Shown here: piece by piece, positions 35,392-46,800 of the stretch | How the letters are laid out: every line of letters starts with the position of its first letter | Position numbering within the stretch: the stretch's first letter is position 1 | Assembly: GCF_000006565.2 (NCBI RefSeq) | Contig: NC_031475.1 | Span: 3,187,189 to 3,251,188, forward strand | Length of the DNA: 64,000 bases | Reading direction: 5' to 3' | Origin: Toxoplasma gondii ME49 | Lineage: Eukaryota > Apicomplexa > Conoidasida > Eucoccidiorida > Sarcocystidae | Position numbers and translations under genes: made by a program | The notes under the pieces: generated by a model | What the model saw: the letters and a program-made list of their open reading frames with translations, nothing else | What the model was told of the DNA's origin: nothing | Databases searched by the model: none

Positions 35392-38300
35392 GGGATTCGG
35401 GATTGCCGGGTGCGGCATTCGTTTATTGATCGGGTTCGGACGACACACCGCATAATTTCGAGAGAGTCCTGGCGGGACCACGTACGAAAGATATCTGTGC
35501 AGATCTCTTTTGATGTGCATGCGGGGGAACACAAAGCTGTGGGAGAGTGTTAGGTAGAACGATGCAGATTGAGAGAGACAGACCGTCACAGTGTTGTGTG
35601 AGTGAGGAGAGTGCAGTCTCGCTACTCAGCAGATGGTCCCTTCATATCGCAAAACAGAAATAATGTGCGTGTTTCTGAGAAAGCCATTCGCTTGTCAATC
35701 TATTTTGGTTGCCCGGAGAATGCCTGTGAAAACAGAAAGGCATAAGTGCCGAGGTTTATCGCGGGCCCTTGGGCTGGTCTCGACACGCAAGCGCTTCTAC
35801 GGGTAAACGCGTTTTTTTTTGTTTGACCGTTTGATTGCTGTTCAACACAGTGTAAGCATCCGCGCTTCCAAGTAGCTGTTGAAACTCAGGTTCCCAACAA
35901 ACTCGGTATAAGTGACAGGAATGATGCGGGTACCGCAACACATGTGGTATCTCAAACACCCTGTGCAAGTCCAGTCGCCCGAATCGGTTGCCCAACTTTT
36001 GTGGAGAACAGGCAGCGGACTCAAGTCCATTATACAGCGGTATCATCTAGATGTCTTTTCGTTTGTTTGAAGCGGCAGCACAGCCACTGCTTGTTCGTTT
36101 TTGGAGAAGAAGCACGATGGTGCCGTTATTCGAGCCAGACGTGCAGTTGCTGCGGCACTCTCCAGCCACATTTTATGGAATTTGAAGGACCGGAAAGTGA
36201 GCGGGGCGCAAGACTGCTTTTTCCCTCAAACCATATTGGCAGGCATGTCGATGAAATGAGTAAATGAAGCGCCCTGAGAGAGTGGACTTCATATTCCGGA
36301 AACAACGAATGCTTACAGTGAAGTCGGGAGCATGTACATCTCACACGTGAAGTCCTATGTGCCACAAAAGAAGCAGTTCTTTGCATTGGCAAGCGGTTGC
36401 AAACACCGGCAGGGTATCTACCCCACTGTAGGGAACGGATACCAGCCATCCAGAAGCGTATCCCAGAAAAACGGTACTGCGATTGCATCGTCCGCAAATT
36501 GCCCTGCGATGCTCGTTCTACACGTCTTCTTTCAGAGAAAGGTGCCTTAGAGGTTGAGGATTGTAGTGTGATCAGCGGGACTGAATCTCGCCATTTTTTT
36601 TCAGATCACCGTTTTTCGCTTTGAACTACCTGTTTACAGCTTGAATTCGTACGCGAGACGGCGTTCTGAGGGGCACAACGAACTACAAAGGAAGTGTCTA
36701 GTATTGTGGTTCACAGGTTTTTTGCTCGAGCATTCGCTCTAAAAGTGCATTCCCCCTGCACTTGCAGTGGAGAGCCAAAAACCTGAAGGGACGCGGCTTT
36801 TGGTGCACTCACTCCGTAGCCGATGTGTGGTGCACTCGCGCACTCTCGTTGCACACCAACTCGTAGCGGGCCACCAAGTCGACAGTCCTACTGAGGGTTT
36901 TAATCGTAGCGCTGAGACCTAAATGCCATGAACTGCGGATTGGGGTGGGGCTGCAAAGGGAACGCAAAAATTAAACTTACCTGGCAGGCGCTCGGGGTGG
37001 CTCACGCATCACCCTGTCGTAGTTCGGAGCAGGGCACTGCACTCTGCTGCTGTGATGAGCTATGGGCTCCCAATCGGGGGTGCCAACTGCAGAATTTCTG
37101 GTAGCGGCAGGCAGCGTTCGCGCTCCTGCCACCAAGAAATTGTTCGTTGCACCAGTGACGACGCGAAGGCCACAGCGACAGAAAGACTCGTCTCGCTGGC
37201 GTGAATGTGAACGAGCGTGCTCCTTCAGGGCACCTTCGTTATCGGGATCGCGTTTCAACACACGTTTTGGGGGTCGTGTTTCGTCAACCAAGTTTCTGAA
37301 TGAGATTAGACCACTTCTCTTTCCACACCGAGCAAAAAAAAATCCCGCTGCATCACTCGTGGATTTCTGGTGTGGCAATTCTTTGGAGAGGAAGGCAGCA
37401 CACTCCTCAACGCACACTCACGGTCTCAGCGTGATCGAGCATCTCGCGTTTCAAATCGAGTTCCCACGAACTAACGCGACCTCCAACTTGAAATTAGGAG
37501 TGTCTTCTTCGCTGTGGCACTGTTCACAGAACTACGGTCTTACTGTGTTACCGTCGGCTTCCGGTGCCTACGTGGGCCGTGAGCATGTCAACAGAGGCGT
37601 GGCGGGCTGTAGGGAAAAAGAAGCACGATAGCAACGCGTACGATGTAGATTACCACTCTGCATTTCAGTTCAATGTGCACCGGCAGTTTCGATGGCAAAT
37701 AAACGCGCTATCTGTGTGACGTGAGAGGCGACAACGCTTGTCTCCTTAGCGGAGTTAAATCAACAAGTTCCGTACAAGAACTGGCACACTCGATCTGCAT
37801 CTGCCTCGCTTGTCCGTGTGGCAATCTCCCTTCGATGAAACAACTAATTGACCCCCGAAATGGTAAGTTCTGATCATGATCTCGTTAGCGAACAGAAAAT
37901 CATTTTCTTTGGTGGAGAGAGGTCAGTTGACATTCGGTTTACGTGATAGTCTCCTCTCAAAACGAGCCCACGTGTTTGAGTCAGCCGGAATCTGAAACAG
38001 AGGAATCCGAGGTATGCCGTGCTGCAGAGAGATGGCGCTGGTATTGTGTTACCTGGGTGCGATAGTTCCATCAAACCAAAAGACGCTTGTAAGAAGAATA
38101 ATTCAATTAACTAGGGTAAACGTTCAACAACTGCCACGAGCGTGTGAGGTTAAAAGGCAACGTATGCGCAGTCTGTATCCCTCGGTGGCTGGCGGGAATC
38201 GTACTGAGCAATTTAAGCGTTTTGGATGCGCCTTTGTTGCCTCTGTCCCAGAAACTGAGAATGAATCAACTTGACACGGAACAACATGCATCTACACACC

Positions 38301-39308
38301 GACAACGTAGGCAGGCTTCAAAGTCACCGGTAGCTGATCACACGACCAGCATTGTTTGACGAGCGTTTTCTCTTGGTTCTCGCTAACCTGTGGCGACATA
38401 TATCGTCACGGATTTATTGCTGTGTCTTTCAGTCGCCAGAATGGCCTCTGAATCTCTGAGACACTGGCCACAGCCAGAGTCTTCCTTTCTTCTTGTATAC
38501 GCTGGACCAGATATACCAGATACCCTACTCAGAACCTGGGAAAGCTTCACTTCATTCGCCGACTACACTTTCTAGCGGCAGATGATTCTTTGTCATTCTA
38601 TTCATCATGAAGGGGCTTCTGAAGGGTGCTTTCCGAAACTCTCTCTAGTCCTGAACATTTTTTGCTGGTTTGTGTCGCTGAGGAAGGCTCTACAACCTCA
38701 GAAAGACACGTTCCTCTTCATTGCAATAACCGAATCTTGCTTCTTGTTTTATCTGATAGAATTTGGGCCTCGTCCAAGAGTGCTGTGGAACCTCGTCTCG
38801 TTCTGTCTCGTCGTCTATTTTCGACCTTGGTGGGTTTCCCCCTGCTTCCTGCAGCGCTTGAGTTTTTCTTCATCTTCTGTCGTAAGGTTTCCGCACTGCA
38901 GAGTTTTATGCAAGCCTCTTTTGTCTTTAGTTGCCAAGAGGAACTCAAAACAGACTTGGATCCAAATCGCGAAAACCGTCAAGAGGGCTTCGGTTGCGCC
39001 CGACAGCGCATGCATTCCCTGGTTTTTCTGGCGGCGGAACTTTCGAGTTTTTGGACAGAACGGTGTCTCCTACTCAGCTTGTCGCTTCTCGTGTCGCTTG
39101 CGATTCTCCTGCTGGTCGCTAAGTTTTCGATTTCTTTGGGGCTTTGTCATCTTGCTCTTCGGGGGGCTTGTTTCCTCTTTTCTTCGGCTGTCGTGCTGGC
39201 CTGACGACGCTGGAACCCAGCCTCTCTTGGCGTGTCGTTCTCAAGACGGGATTTTCTTGTCCATTTTGCTTTTCTTTCGATTTGTCTGGTCCCGAATTCC
39301 TCGCCAAG
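35392..39308. other. Intergenic region upstream of UBL5
   Basis: About 3.9 kb between two plus-strand genes. It is unusually free of TA and CT microsatellites up to about 38500. Several short ATG frames exist (for example 37062-37631 and 38014-38274, plus strand), and around 37000-37420 both strands are open. None shows a domain or a convincing splice pattern. From about 38600 the sequence is T-rich and is probably the UBL5 promoter and leader; a 244-codon frame at 38582-39316 overlaps the UBL5 start in another frame. Confidence 0.45.
39007..39014. promoter_or_regulatory. YGCATGCR motif upstream of UBL5
   Basis: CGCATGCA about 300 bases before the UBL5 ATG. It matches the YGCATGCR element reported in Toxoplasma ribosomal-protein promoters and the GCATGC core bound by some ApiAP2 factors. 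The match is short, so chance is possible; a role in housekeeping expression is inference. Confidence 0.35.
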
Positions 39309-40099
39309 ATGATTGAAGTCATTCTCAACGACCGTCTCGGGAGGAAGATCCGGGTCAAATGCAACCCGGACGACACCGTCGGGGATCTGAAGAAACTTGT
39401 CGCGGCCCAGTGCGGTAAGTTCCCTGCTTTACTAAAACGTGAAACGAAGCCTCGCACCTGTTGAGTAACTGGGTGTTTGCGCCCACTAGATGTTGGACGC
39501 TGGCAAATACACGAGATGCTTTTGAAGAAAAATAACTCCCTTCAAACTCTAAAGTGGTGCCTGTTGTCATTTGGAGGACAGGTACGCAGCTGCTGCGTAG
39601 TCTGTTCAGGCATAAACCTTAACTTTGCTGCGAAGAAGCGAGTGTCTGGCTTGTAGACGGCAGCCTTTTTCCTTGTGGATAAAACAGATTTTCGTCGTAG
39701 AGGAAAACTCTTTCCCCGACTGTCACAAACAAACTAGGGGGCACCCGCAGCTCTTTCCCAGCTACGTGCTAGTGGTTGCGAAAGGGAAGAGGCGTTTCCT
39801 CATATTTTTATTCGAGTTTTCTCGTTTTTTCACGTTTATTGGGGGATTCTTGATGTTCTTTGTTCAAATGTACTGCATGTCGCCGACCGGGTCGTTCTCG
39901 ACAGGAGGCATATCGTAGGAAAAGTCTCCGGAGGCCATGTTCTGTTTATGCGCCACTCTGCAAGTTCGTTTGTGCCTTTTCAGGGACAAGAGCGGATAAA
40001 ATTCGCATTCAAAAGTGGTACACCATTTACAAGGACCACATTACTCTCGAGGACTACGAGATCCACGACGGGATGGGCTTGGAGCTGTACTACAATTGA
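39309..40099 (+). CDS. UBL5: Ubiquitin-like protein 5 / Hub1 splicing modifier
   Basis: Two exons, 39309-39414 and 39984-40099, joined in phase, give exactly 73 aa, the usual UBL5 length. The protein starts [18 protein letters not shown] and continues [31 protein letters not shown] and [15 protein letters not shown], almost identical to human UBL5. The C-terminus ends in Tyr-Tyr-Asn rather than the Gly-Gly of conjugated ubiquitin-like proteins, as expected for Hub1, which binds partners non-covalently. In yeast and human it binds the spliceosomal SART1/Snu66 HIND element and helps use of weak 5' splice sites, in the nucleus. The intron falls after codon 35, with donor G|GTAAGT and acceptor TTTTCAG. 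The gene is short and intact. Confidence 0.97.
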
Positions 40100-42653
40100 T
40101 GTCTCTGCAGAGAGCGACTTCGTTCAGGGTCGCGGGCGGTTGCACAGAGACTGTAGCGCACGCGTCTCTGTGCCTTCCAACTTTTCGTCTAGTCTCTGTA
40201 TTCTCCGGGCACTCGGGTTTCTTTCACGTCAAATAAAACTTGCAGACTTCTAGGTTTGGCCGCAGCTTCTTGTAAAGAACTTTCGCTTTTCCTCGGACAC
40301 CTCTCACGCAGCCTTCTTGTCTCCGCTTCTCTCTGTGGACCGCTCACTGTTTTCGCGTCAGTCCTCTGTTCGTCTGGGTCTGCGGACCTGACACAGTCTC
40401 GAGCACTCCTTTACACAGATCAGCTCACGCCACCCGCAGAGCTACTTTTGTCACGGTAGAAACACATCGATCGTTGCTCGCTTCGCTACCCACTATACAC
40501 CTCTCTCGTCCCGTTCGCGTTTTCCAGCAAATGCATGAAATGAATCGAAAGTTCAAAAGGCAAAGCCAGACGATGTTAAGACAAGCGCCCTGCGTCACCT
40601 GAGATGTTCCGCTTTCCAAACAACTGCGCTTTTGCACGATGTCACCGCTGTTGGAGGAAACGCGGATTTATGACGGCGAAGCGCCACAAAAATGTGACAC
40701 ATGCAAACCCCCTGAATTTGTGCGCAACTCGAAGGCACGACGTCAAGAAAATGACTGAACACCGAGTAACCGAGAGAGAGGTAGAACCTCTATCTGTGGA
40801 CTGAGAAGATTGAAACGGAGATACATGGAGACATAGGACGCATGTCAGTGTGTACAAGAGGCGACACACATTCTCAATGAACGATACCATTTCTTCCAGT
40901 TCCCCCATCGACGTACTAGCAAATTCAGAACCCGGTGAGGCTCTTCCTTCTCCACCTCCGAAAGGGCGGCCAACCGCATCCACTGCTTCTCTAAGTTCTT
41001 GCCAAGCGCCGTCACGGCGGTGATTAAAAACTCGACCCTTGCACACACGCCTCCCGCCACATAAAAAAAAAGTCAAAAACTTTCGAAAAAAGGGTGGTGA
41101 CAGGAGTGAAGTCGTACCAAGGAAGCTGTCGTGGGAAGTCCTGGATAACTCACTGAGTTAAACAGAGTAAATCTGAATACTTCTCTTTTCGGTCGATTTC
41201 GGCTGCTGGGAGTAGCAGACTAAACGCTGACTCTCGCAGACATCCCCGCTCTGCATGCGGTTCACAACCACGAAAGAAAGAGAAAAGAACAGCAGAACGA
41301 AGACAAGCCGCTCGACACATGCGGCACAACTCGTCCTGGAAGCTCCTTCGAAGACCTGTACGTGTCTGTGAATGAGCATATAACATATATCTGTATCTGT
41401 CTATCTATCTATCTCTCTCTCTCTCTATATATATATATGAATATGTTTCTGTGCCAGTACATACTGGGACTGGATTGTGTGTTGAGGTTTGCGAGAGTGC
41501 AGGGATTTGTGTATTTCTCGGAGCGCGCTTCGGCGCAGAAGATTCGTAAGCATTTATGTGCATGCCTGCATGCAATTCAGTTTCTCCCGCATCTGCACTG
41601 TCAAAAACAGCGGAGAAATACTTGAGAAATCTCATTTTTTAAACGTTTGGGAAAGTGGACGGGGAACAAAGAACTAAAGAAGAAACCGAAGCAACGAGAC
41701 ACCGGACACAGAGACTTTTAAAACGGCAAGAATCCAAGCTGCGCAGTTCGGAATCTGCGTAAATATCCGATTATCTTCACTATCCCAGCACGCACGCGCC
41801 AAAAACTTCCAGTATGCCTGTGGGCAAAAATATACATTTATATAGATGTACACATCTATAATATACCTATATACATATATATGCATACATGCACAGATAA
41901 AACAATGCATAGTTGACATGGCCTCGCGACGAGCATGGACTTTGCAAAGGTAACTCTTTGACAAGAGTGAATTTCTGGAGAAGAAAATCACAAGAATATG
42001 TGTCGCAGGTCTCGCAGGATTCATGAGAAAAAGAGGGAAGGGAGAACCCCCATAACCTCCTCAAGTGCAGTGAGATGGACGGCAGAACGCAATACGCATT
42101 TGCAACTTTTATGTGCTGAGCTGCTGTCCACCGGTACCCCGGAATACGTGCACGCCGCTGGAGCTCCTTTCTGCTTTTTTTTTAAAATAGAAAAAGGAGT
42201 TGTTTGTTGACAAGACAAAGACAAGCGCCCTCTCTGGAATCCCTCTTTTTCGTCTTTTTTTCTGTCAATTTACACTCCGCCTTCGTCTCTTTCGCGCTGC
42301 TCTGCTGTCTCTCTTGCAGGTTCGCCTTCTGCTCGCGCCCGCCGGCCTTCCTGAGAGGACGGCGTCTGCTTCCTCAAGCATTTTCTTGCTTTTATTCTCT
42401 TTTGTCGTCTCGACAAGAGGGAAGGAAAATCACGAGGCAGAAGCTGTGCATGCGGTTCCGGCCTGCGTAGGCAATTTGACTTGGCGGGTGCCTGGAAGAG
42501 AAAAAAGCAGCGAAAACGCGTAAAAACAATTTCCTCGACGTTGCAGCAAAGACACCCACACCGGGGACTTGTCTCTGCGACATGTCTGTTTTTCGAAGTC
42601 CAGAGGAAGAGGACGTGGAGAGGACAGTCACACGCATTCCAAATAAGAAAAGA
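40100..42653. other. Convergent 3' region between UBL5 and the CPAP-like gene
   Basis: Plus-strand UBL5 and the minus-strand CPAP-like gene end towards each other here. The stretch contains only short frames, a TCTA/TA microsatellite near 41400-41440 and TATA-rich words near 41830-41885. Past the last CPAP-like codon there is no further PDG-type repeat on the minus strand, which supports ending that gene at 42654. Confidence 0.5.
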
Positions 42654-43855
42654 TTAAACAGGCCTACCATCAGGGAAGGTTATCTCTTCGGCTTTGTTCG
42701 TAAAAATCTCCTTTTTAATGCCGTTGCTGAAAAGAATCTGCACATGACCGTCGGAGAACTGAACCTCGCGCTGACCGTCAGCAAATCTGGAGAAAAACAG
42801 AGGAAAAAAAAGAAAACGAAAAAACTTCAAAACACAAGAAGCGCAGACACAGGAGGCAAGACAGACACAAACTCTCTGTCACTCCCTCCCCTCGTGTCAA
42901 TCCATACAGATCCAGATATACATATATATACATATATATACACACTAGAGATAAACGGGTAGACGATAAAGATAGGGACATGTGTGAAGCTGTGCATAAA
43001 GACGCACCAAACGACACTTGACATTATGCAAGGAAGCAGAAACACACGAAAAAGCCCATACAGTAACCACACGCATATACATATATACATATATATATAT
43101 ACATATATATTTATATATATGTATATATGTGTATGCGTGCAAATGTGACAGTGTATACATGTGGAGTTGGTTTTCAGTGAGCTGGAGAGAGGAGAGACGA
43201 AAAGCAACGTGGTTATTCACCTGTTGTATTTCTTGCCATCTGGCAGCGTATACTGGAGGATGTTCTGCTCGGCGAAATGGTAGATCTGAAAAAAAGACAC
43301 TCTGCTGCGGTAGCTGTGAGAACGGGGAAACTCCGCGCATGCGGGTGACGCAAACGCCTGAATGCGGACTGTCTACACACCCTGTGGAAGGAACGGAAGA
43401 CGCCGGGAGGCAGAGAAGAAGAGAGAACACTACAGAACGAAGGGGGGTGCAGAGGAGAAGGAGACGAAACGACAAAGAGCAAGAAAGCAGCCTGATTACA
43501 GGAGAGAAAACAGAAGAGAGGCCGCAAACAGACGCGGAGAACGAGGAAACGCACATGTGTTTCGTCTCGCGTCGAAATACGAAGATCTCCGTTGACGAAG
43601 AGAACAAAGTTCCATCCGTTGTTCGCCTGAACCTTCTGCAAGCCACTTTCGTAAAGCAGTCGTCGCAGACCTGAAGAAAAAATACATTTACTACATTTCA
43701 CGAGACATGACTACACATTCAGTGCCTTGTATTATCTTAATTGCCAGGCGTGACTGTCTCTCCCAACTCATGCACATCGTAAACAGACAAATCCGAGAAG
43801 TTCGTACACAGCTGAACAGCTTGGACATTTAAATAGGCACAAGTGTATACGTATA

Positions 43856-43889
<34 letters not shown>

Positions 43890-46800
43890 TGAAATTGAAT
43901 GGAGATGTAGATGGAGTAAAGAAGGGGATACATGTGTAATCATGAAAATCTGTAACTCCAACTGCACATCTTAGCCGAGAAATCCAGAAAACTCAATTTG
44001 CGTTGCTTTCCAAGAAATACCAAAGTGAACATCGACAACTAGCATGACACATTTCAACTGTCCTACATTGGACGCATTCTATGTGAGGTAGAAAATAGCG
44101 AAAACCACATATATGTACATGCATTTACACGAATGATTTGCAGAGAACTGTGTTTTCTGGTCTGCTGCTGGGGAACGCCATCGGGAACAGTTGTGTGCAC
44201 ATGCTTTGCGAGCCTGTACCTATATAGATTTACAGATACAGATGCCATTGTCTTCAATATGTATTTGAGAATTAGACATGGTCGCTGCACAATTTCGGAG
44301 AATCCAGCGTACATTCGAAAAATTAACATTGGTGTACACGCTGCGCAAGTACGATATTGACTCTGATCGTCTCCTCCCTTCCCAAAGAGACAACACCCGG
44401 CGCAGCAGTTCTACTGCGAGATGTACAGAAATTATCACCATTTAAATCTCTTTGAATCTATGTATCTCTATTTATATCTATTTATGCATACCTACATACA
44501 CATATATATATATATATATGTACGTATCTTTCTCTGTTGATCTACTGATAGAGATGTGGAAGTCTCGACGATTTTTTAATTTTCAGAAATGTTTCTTGAG
44601 TTTGACCTGTGTGGTAGATGATTTCTCTTCGTCCTGCCTTTTCTTTTTCGTGAGCAATGTCTCCGGGATTTTTCAAAAGTTGAAAGAGCGCCTCGCGGCC
44701 GCGCTGAAAAGGACCGTCGAAGTCGAACTGAAGAAGATCCTGCATGCTACGCCGGAAGTGACCTGCGAAAAAAGAAAACCACTGTCTCGGATGTGTACTT
44801 CCGCGGGGACAGATGCGTTTCTGGGGGTGCTTCAGCCATTACAGAAATTCTTTCTCCAATACCGAATCGAGTACCGTGGCAGTGGAAGGGGAAACACAGG
44901 AAAGAAAACAGGGCCTTGGCAAAGAGGCGGACACGCTCCGTTCTCTGTCCCTTTTCTCTGTCTTTTCCTTCACTTTGTCTTTCTTTTCTTGTCTTCCTTT
45001 CCTCTTCCTTCTCTTCCTCTTCCTTCCTTTCCTCTTCCTTCTGTTGCTCTCCTTTGTCTCGCATCTGTCGCCTACGTGGACTGAACTGTGCGGCCTCTGC
45101 ACTTCCTGGTGGCTTCTCTTCCACCCTCCTCCGAGTGCCATTTCTCTCCTCCAAAGAAGACGCGCTCTCCCCGGTGTCTGCCGTCTTCTCTCTTCCATCC
45201 TCGCCGGCCTCCAACGACGTCGTCGCCTCCGAAGACTTGCGAGCTTCACTGGCAGCGGGAAACGTCAGAGAGGCGCGAGCCGCGCGATTCGACCCAGCGA
45301 AAAACTGCGGACTTGGCGCGCTCGGCAACGCCGCAGCTGAGCAGAGGGCAGGCGAAACCACGTACGAGGGCGGAGAAGGCGTCAGGGAAGACTTTCGTTC
45401 CCATGCATGCTCCCCCACGGTCGCTCTCTGAGCAAACGCCGGTTCCTCAGACTTTCTGACAGCTTCCCCCGAGACGCCCGCCTCTACATCCTGCCCCGAA
45501 ATCAAAAAAGGAAGTCCACGATTCTCCGCGACTCGCGACAAGCCGCTCGGAAACGGAGAAGCCGCCGCCGGCGAAGGTCGGCATGTCGCCGAATGTCTGT
45601 ACACCTGACACGTTCGATCCGTTGGCGGCGGGAGAAGCCCCGGCCCTCGCAGGTGCGGAGACACCTGGGCGTCGGCGCCAAAGGAGGCGCCTGGAACTGC
45701 ATGCGTTGCACAAGCACTATTTGCATGCGTCGAGAAACTTGTGGCTGCATGCGTTTCGGACGGAGACTGCGCGTGACCATCTTCTCCCTCGCTTCGCGGA
45801 GGAAGACTGGTGCGAGCACTCGCACTTTCTTCCTCTCTGCGTCTCGCCGCAATCAAGCGCCTCTGTCTCTCCAACTCCCACTGCTGAGCTTCCAGCTGTT
45901 CCTGCTGATGCCTCAGCTGCTCTTCGTACGCTCGAAGTTGTGTCACCAGAACAGAAGAAGAGGACGAAGAGGCAGAAGAAGAAAACGAAGACGGGGGGAC
46001 GGCTATGCGCGGAGCGGAAGGGTCTTTCGGTTTCTCGGATTCGTTTCTGAGAGCGGAAGACGAGACTTGGAGAGTTGTCTCGACAGCTTCTTCCCAATCG
46101 GAGAGAGAGAGGCGATTCGTCGCATGCATCGGAGCGTCGGATTCAGGACCGACGCTGAGAGCAAGTTCTCTCGAATCTCTCACCGGTCGTCCACCCGCAT
46201 CACCTTCTCTTTCTTCTCTTTCCCTTCGTTCTGTGCCGCCTTCTCGCTCTTCATTCTTCTCTGTTTCTCCTCGCGCTCCTCTCCGTTCATCTCCTGAAGA
46301 GCGGCTGCCAGACCTCAGTCTCCGGTGACTGTTCTCGAGTTCCGGGAGATCCGAGGGCCGAGACGAAGAGCTGACGAGCGAGAGTTTCGGCTTCCTTTCT
46401 TCAGGAGAGAAGCTTCGATCGTCCAAGAGGGCGCCGCAAAGAAACGCTTCCCGCTTCGAGCCTTCACGCGCGGCGCGGGGTGTACGTACACCTGAGTGCG
46501 GCTCGAGGCCGCCCGCTCGCGCCGAGAGGAAGGCGCCTTTCTTTCCCTTCGAGGCTGAACGAAACTGCTGCTCCGCCAGAGACAGTTCCTCCTTCAACGC
46601 GCAGTTCTCTTCTTGTACAATTTCCTTCTCGCGTCTCAGTCGCTGGACTGTCGCGCGCCATCTCTCCTTCGCCGTTCGAAACTCTTCCTGCAAAGCGACA
46701 GAGGAGGCGAAAAAGCAGAAAAGAAAACTGTTCACTCCATCACGTTCCCTTACTTGCCTGTCTGCCCTCGCCGCCGCGTTCCTCTTCAGGTCGTTGTTCA

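Noticed and set aside
44747..45075. Extension of CPAP-like exon 4 into a Glu/Lys-rich stretch
   Set aside because: Stopping at the donor CCAC|GTAGGC at 45076 is the choice that keeps phase with the next exon carrying the TCP10 domain; the rest is intron.
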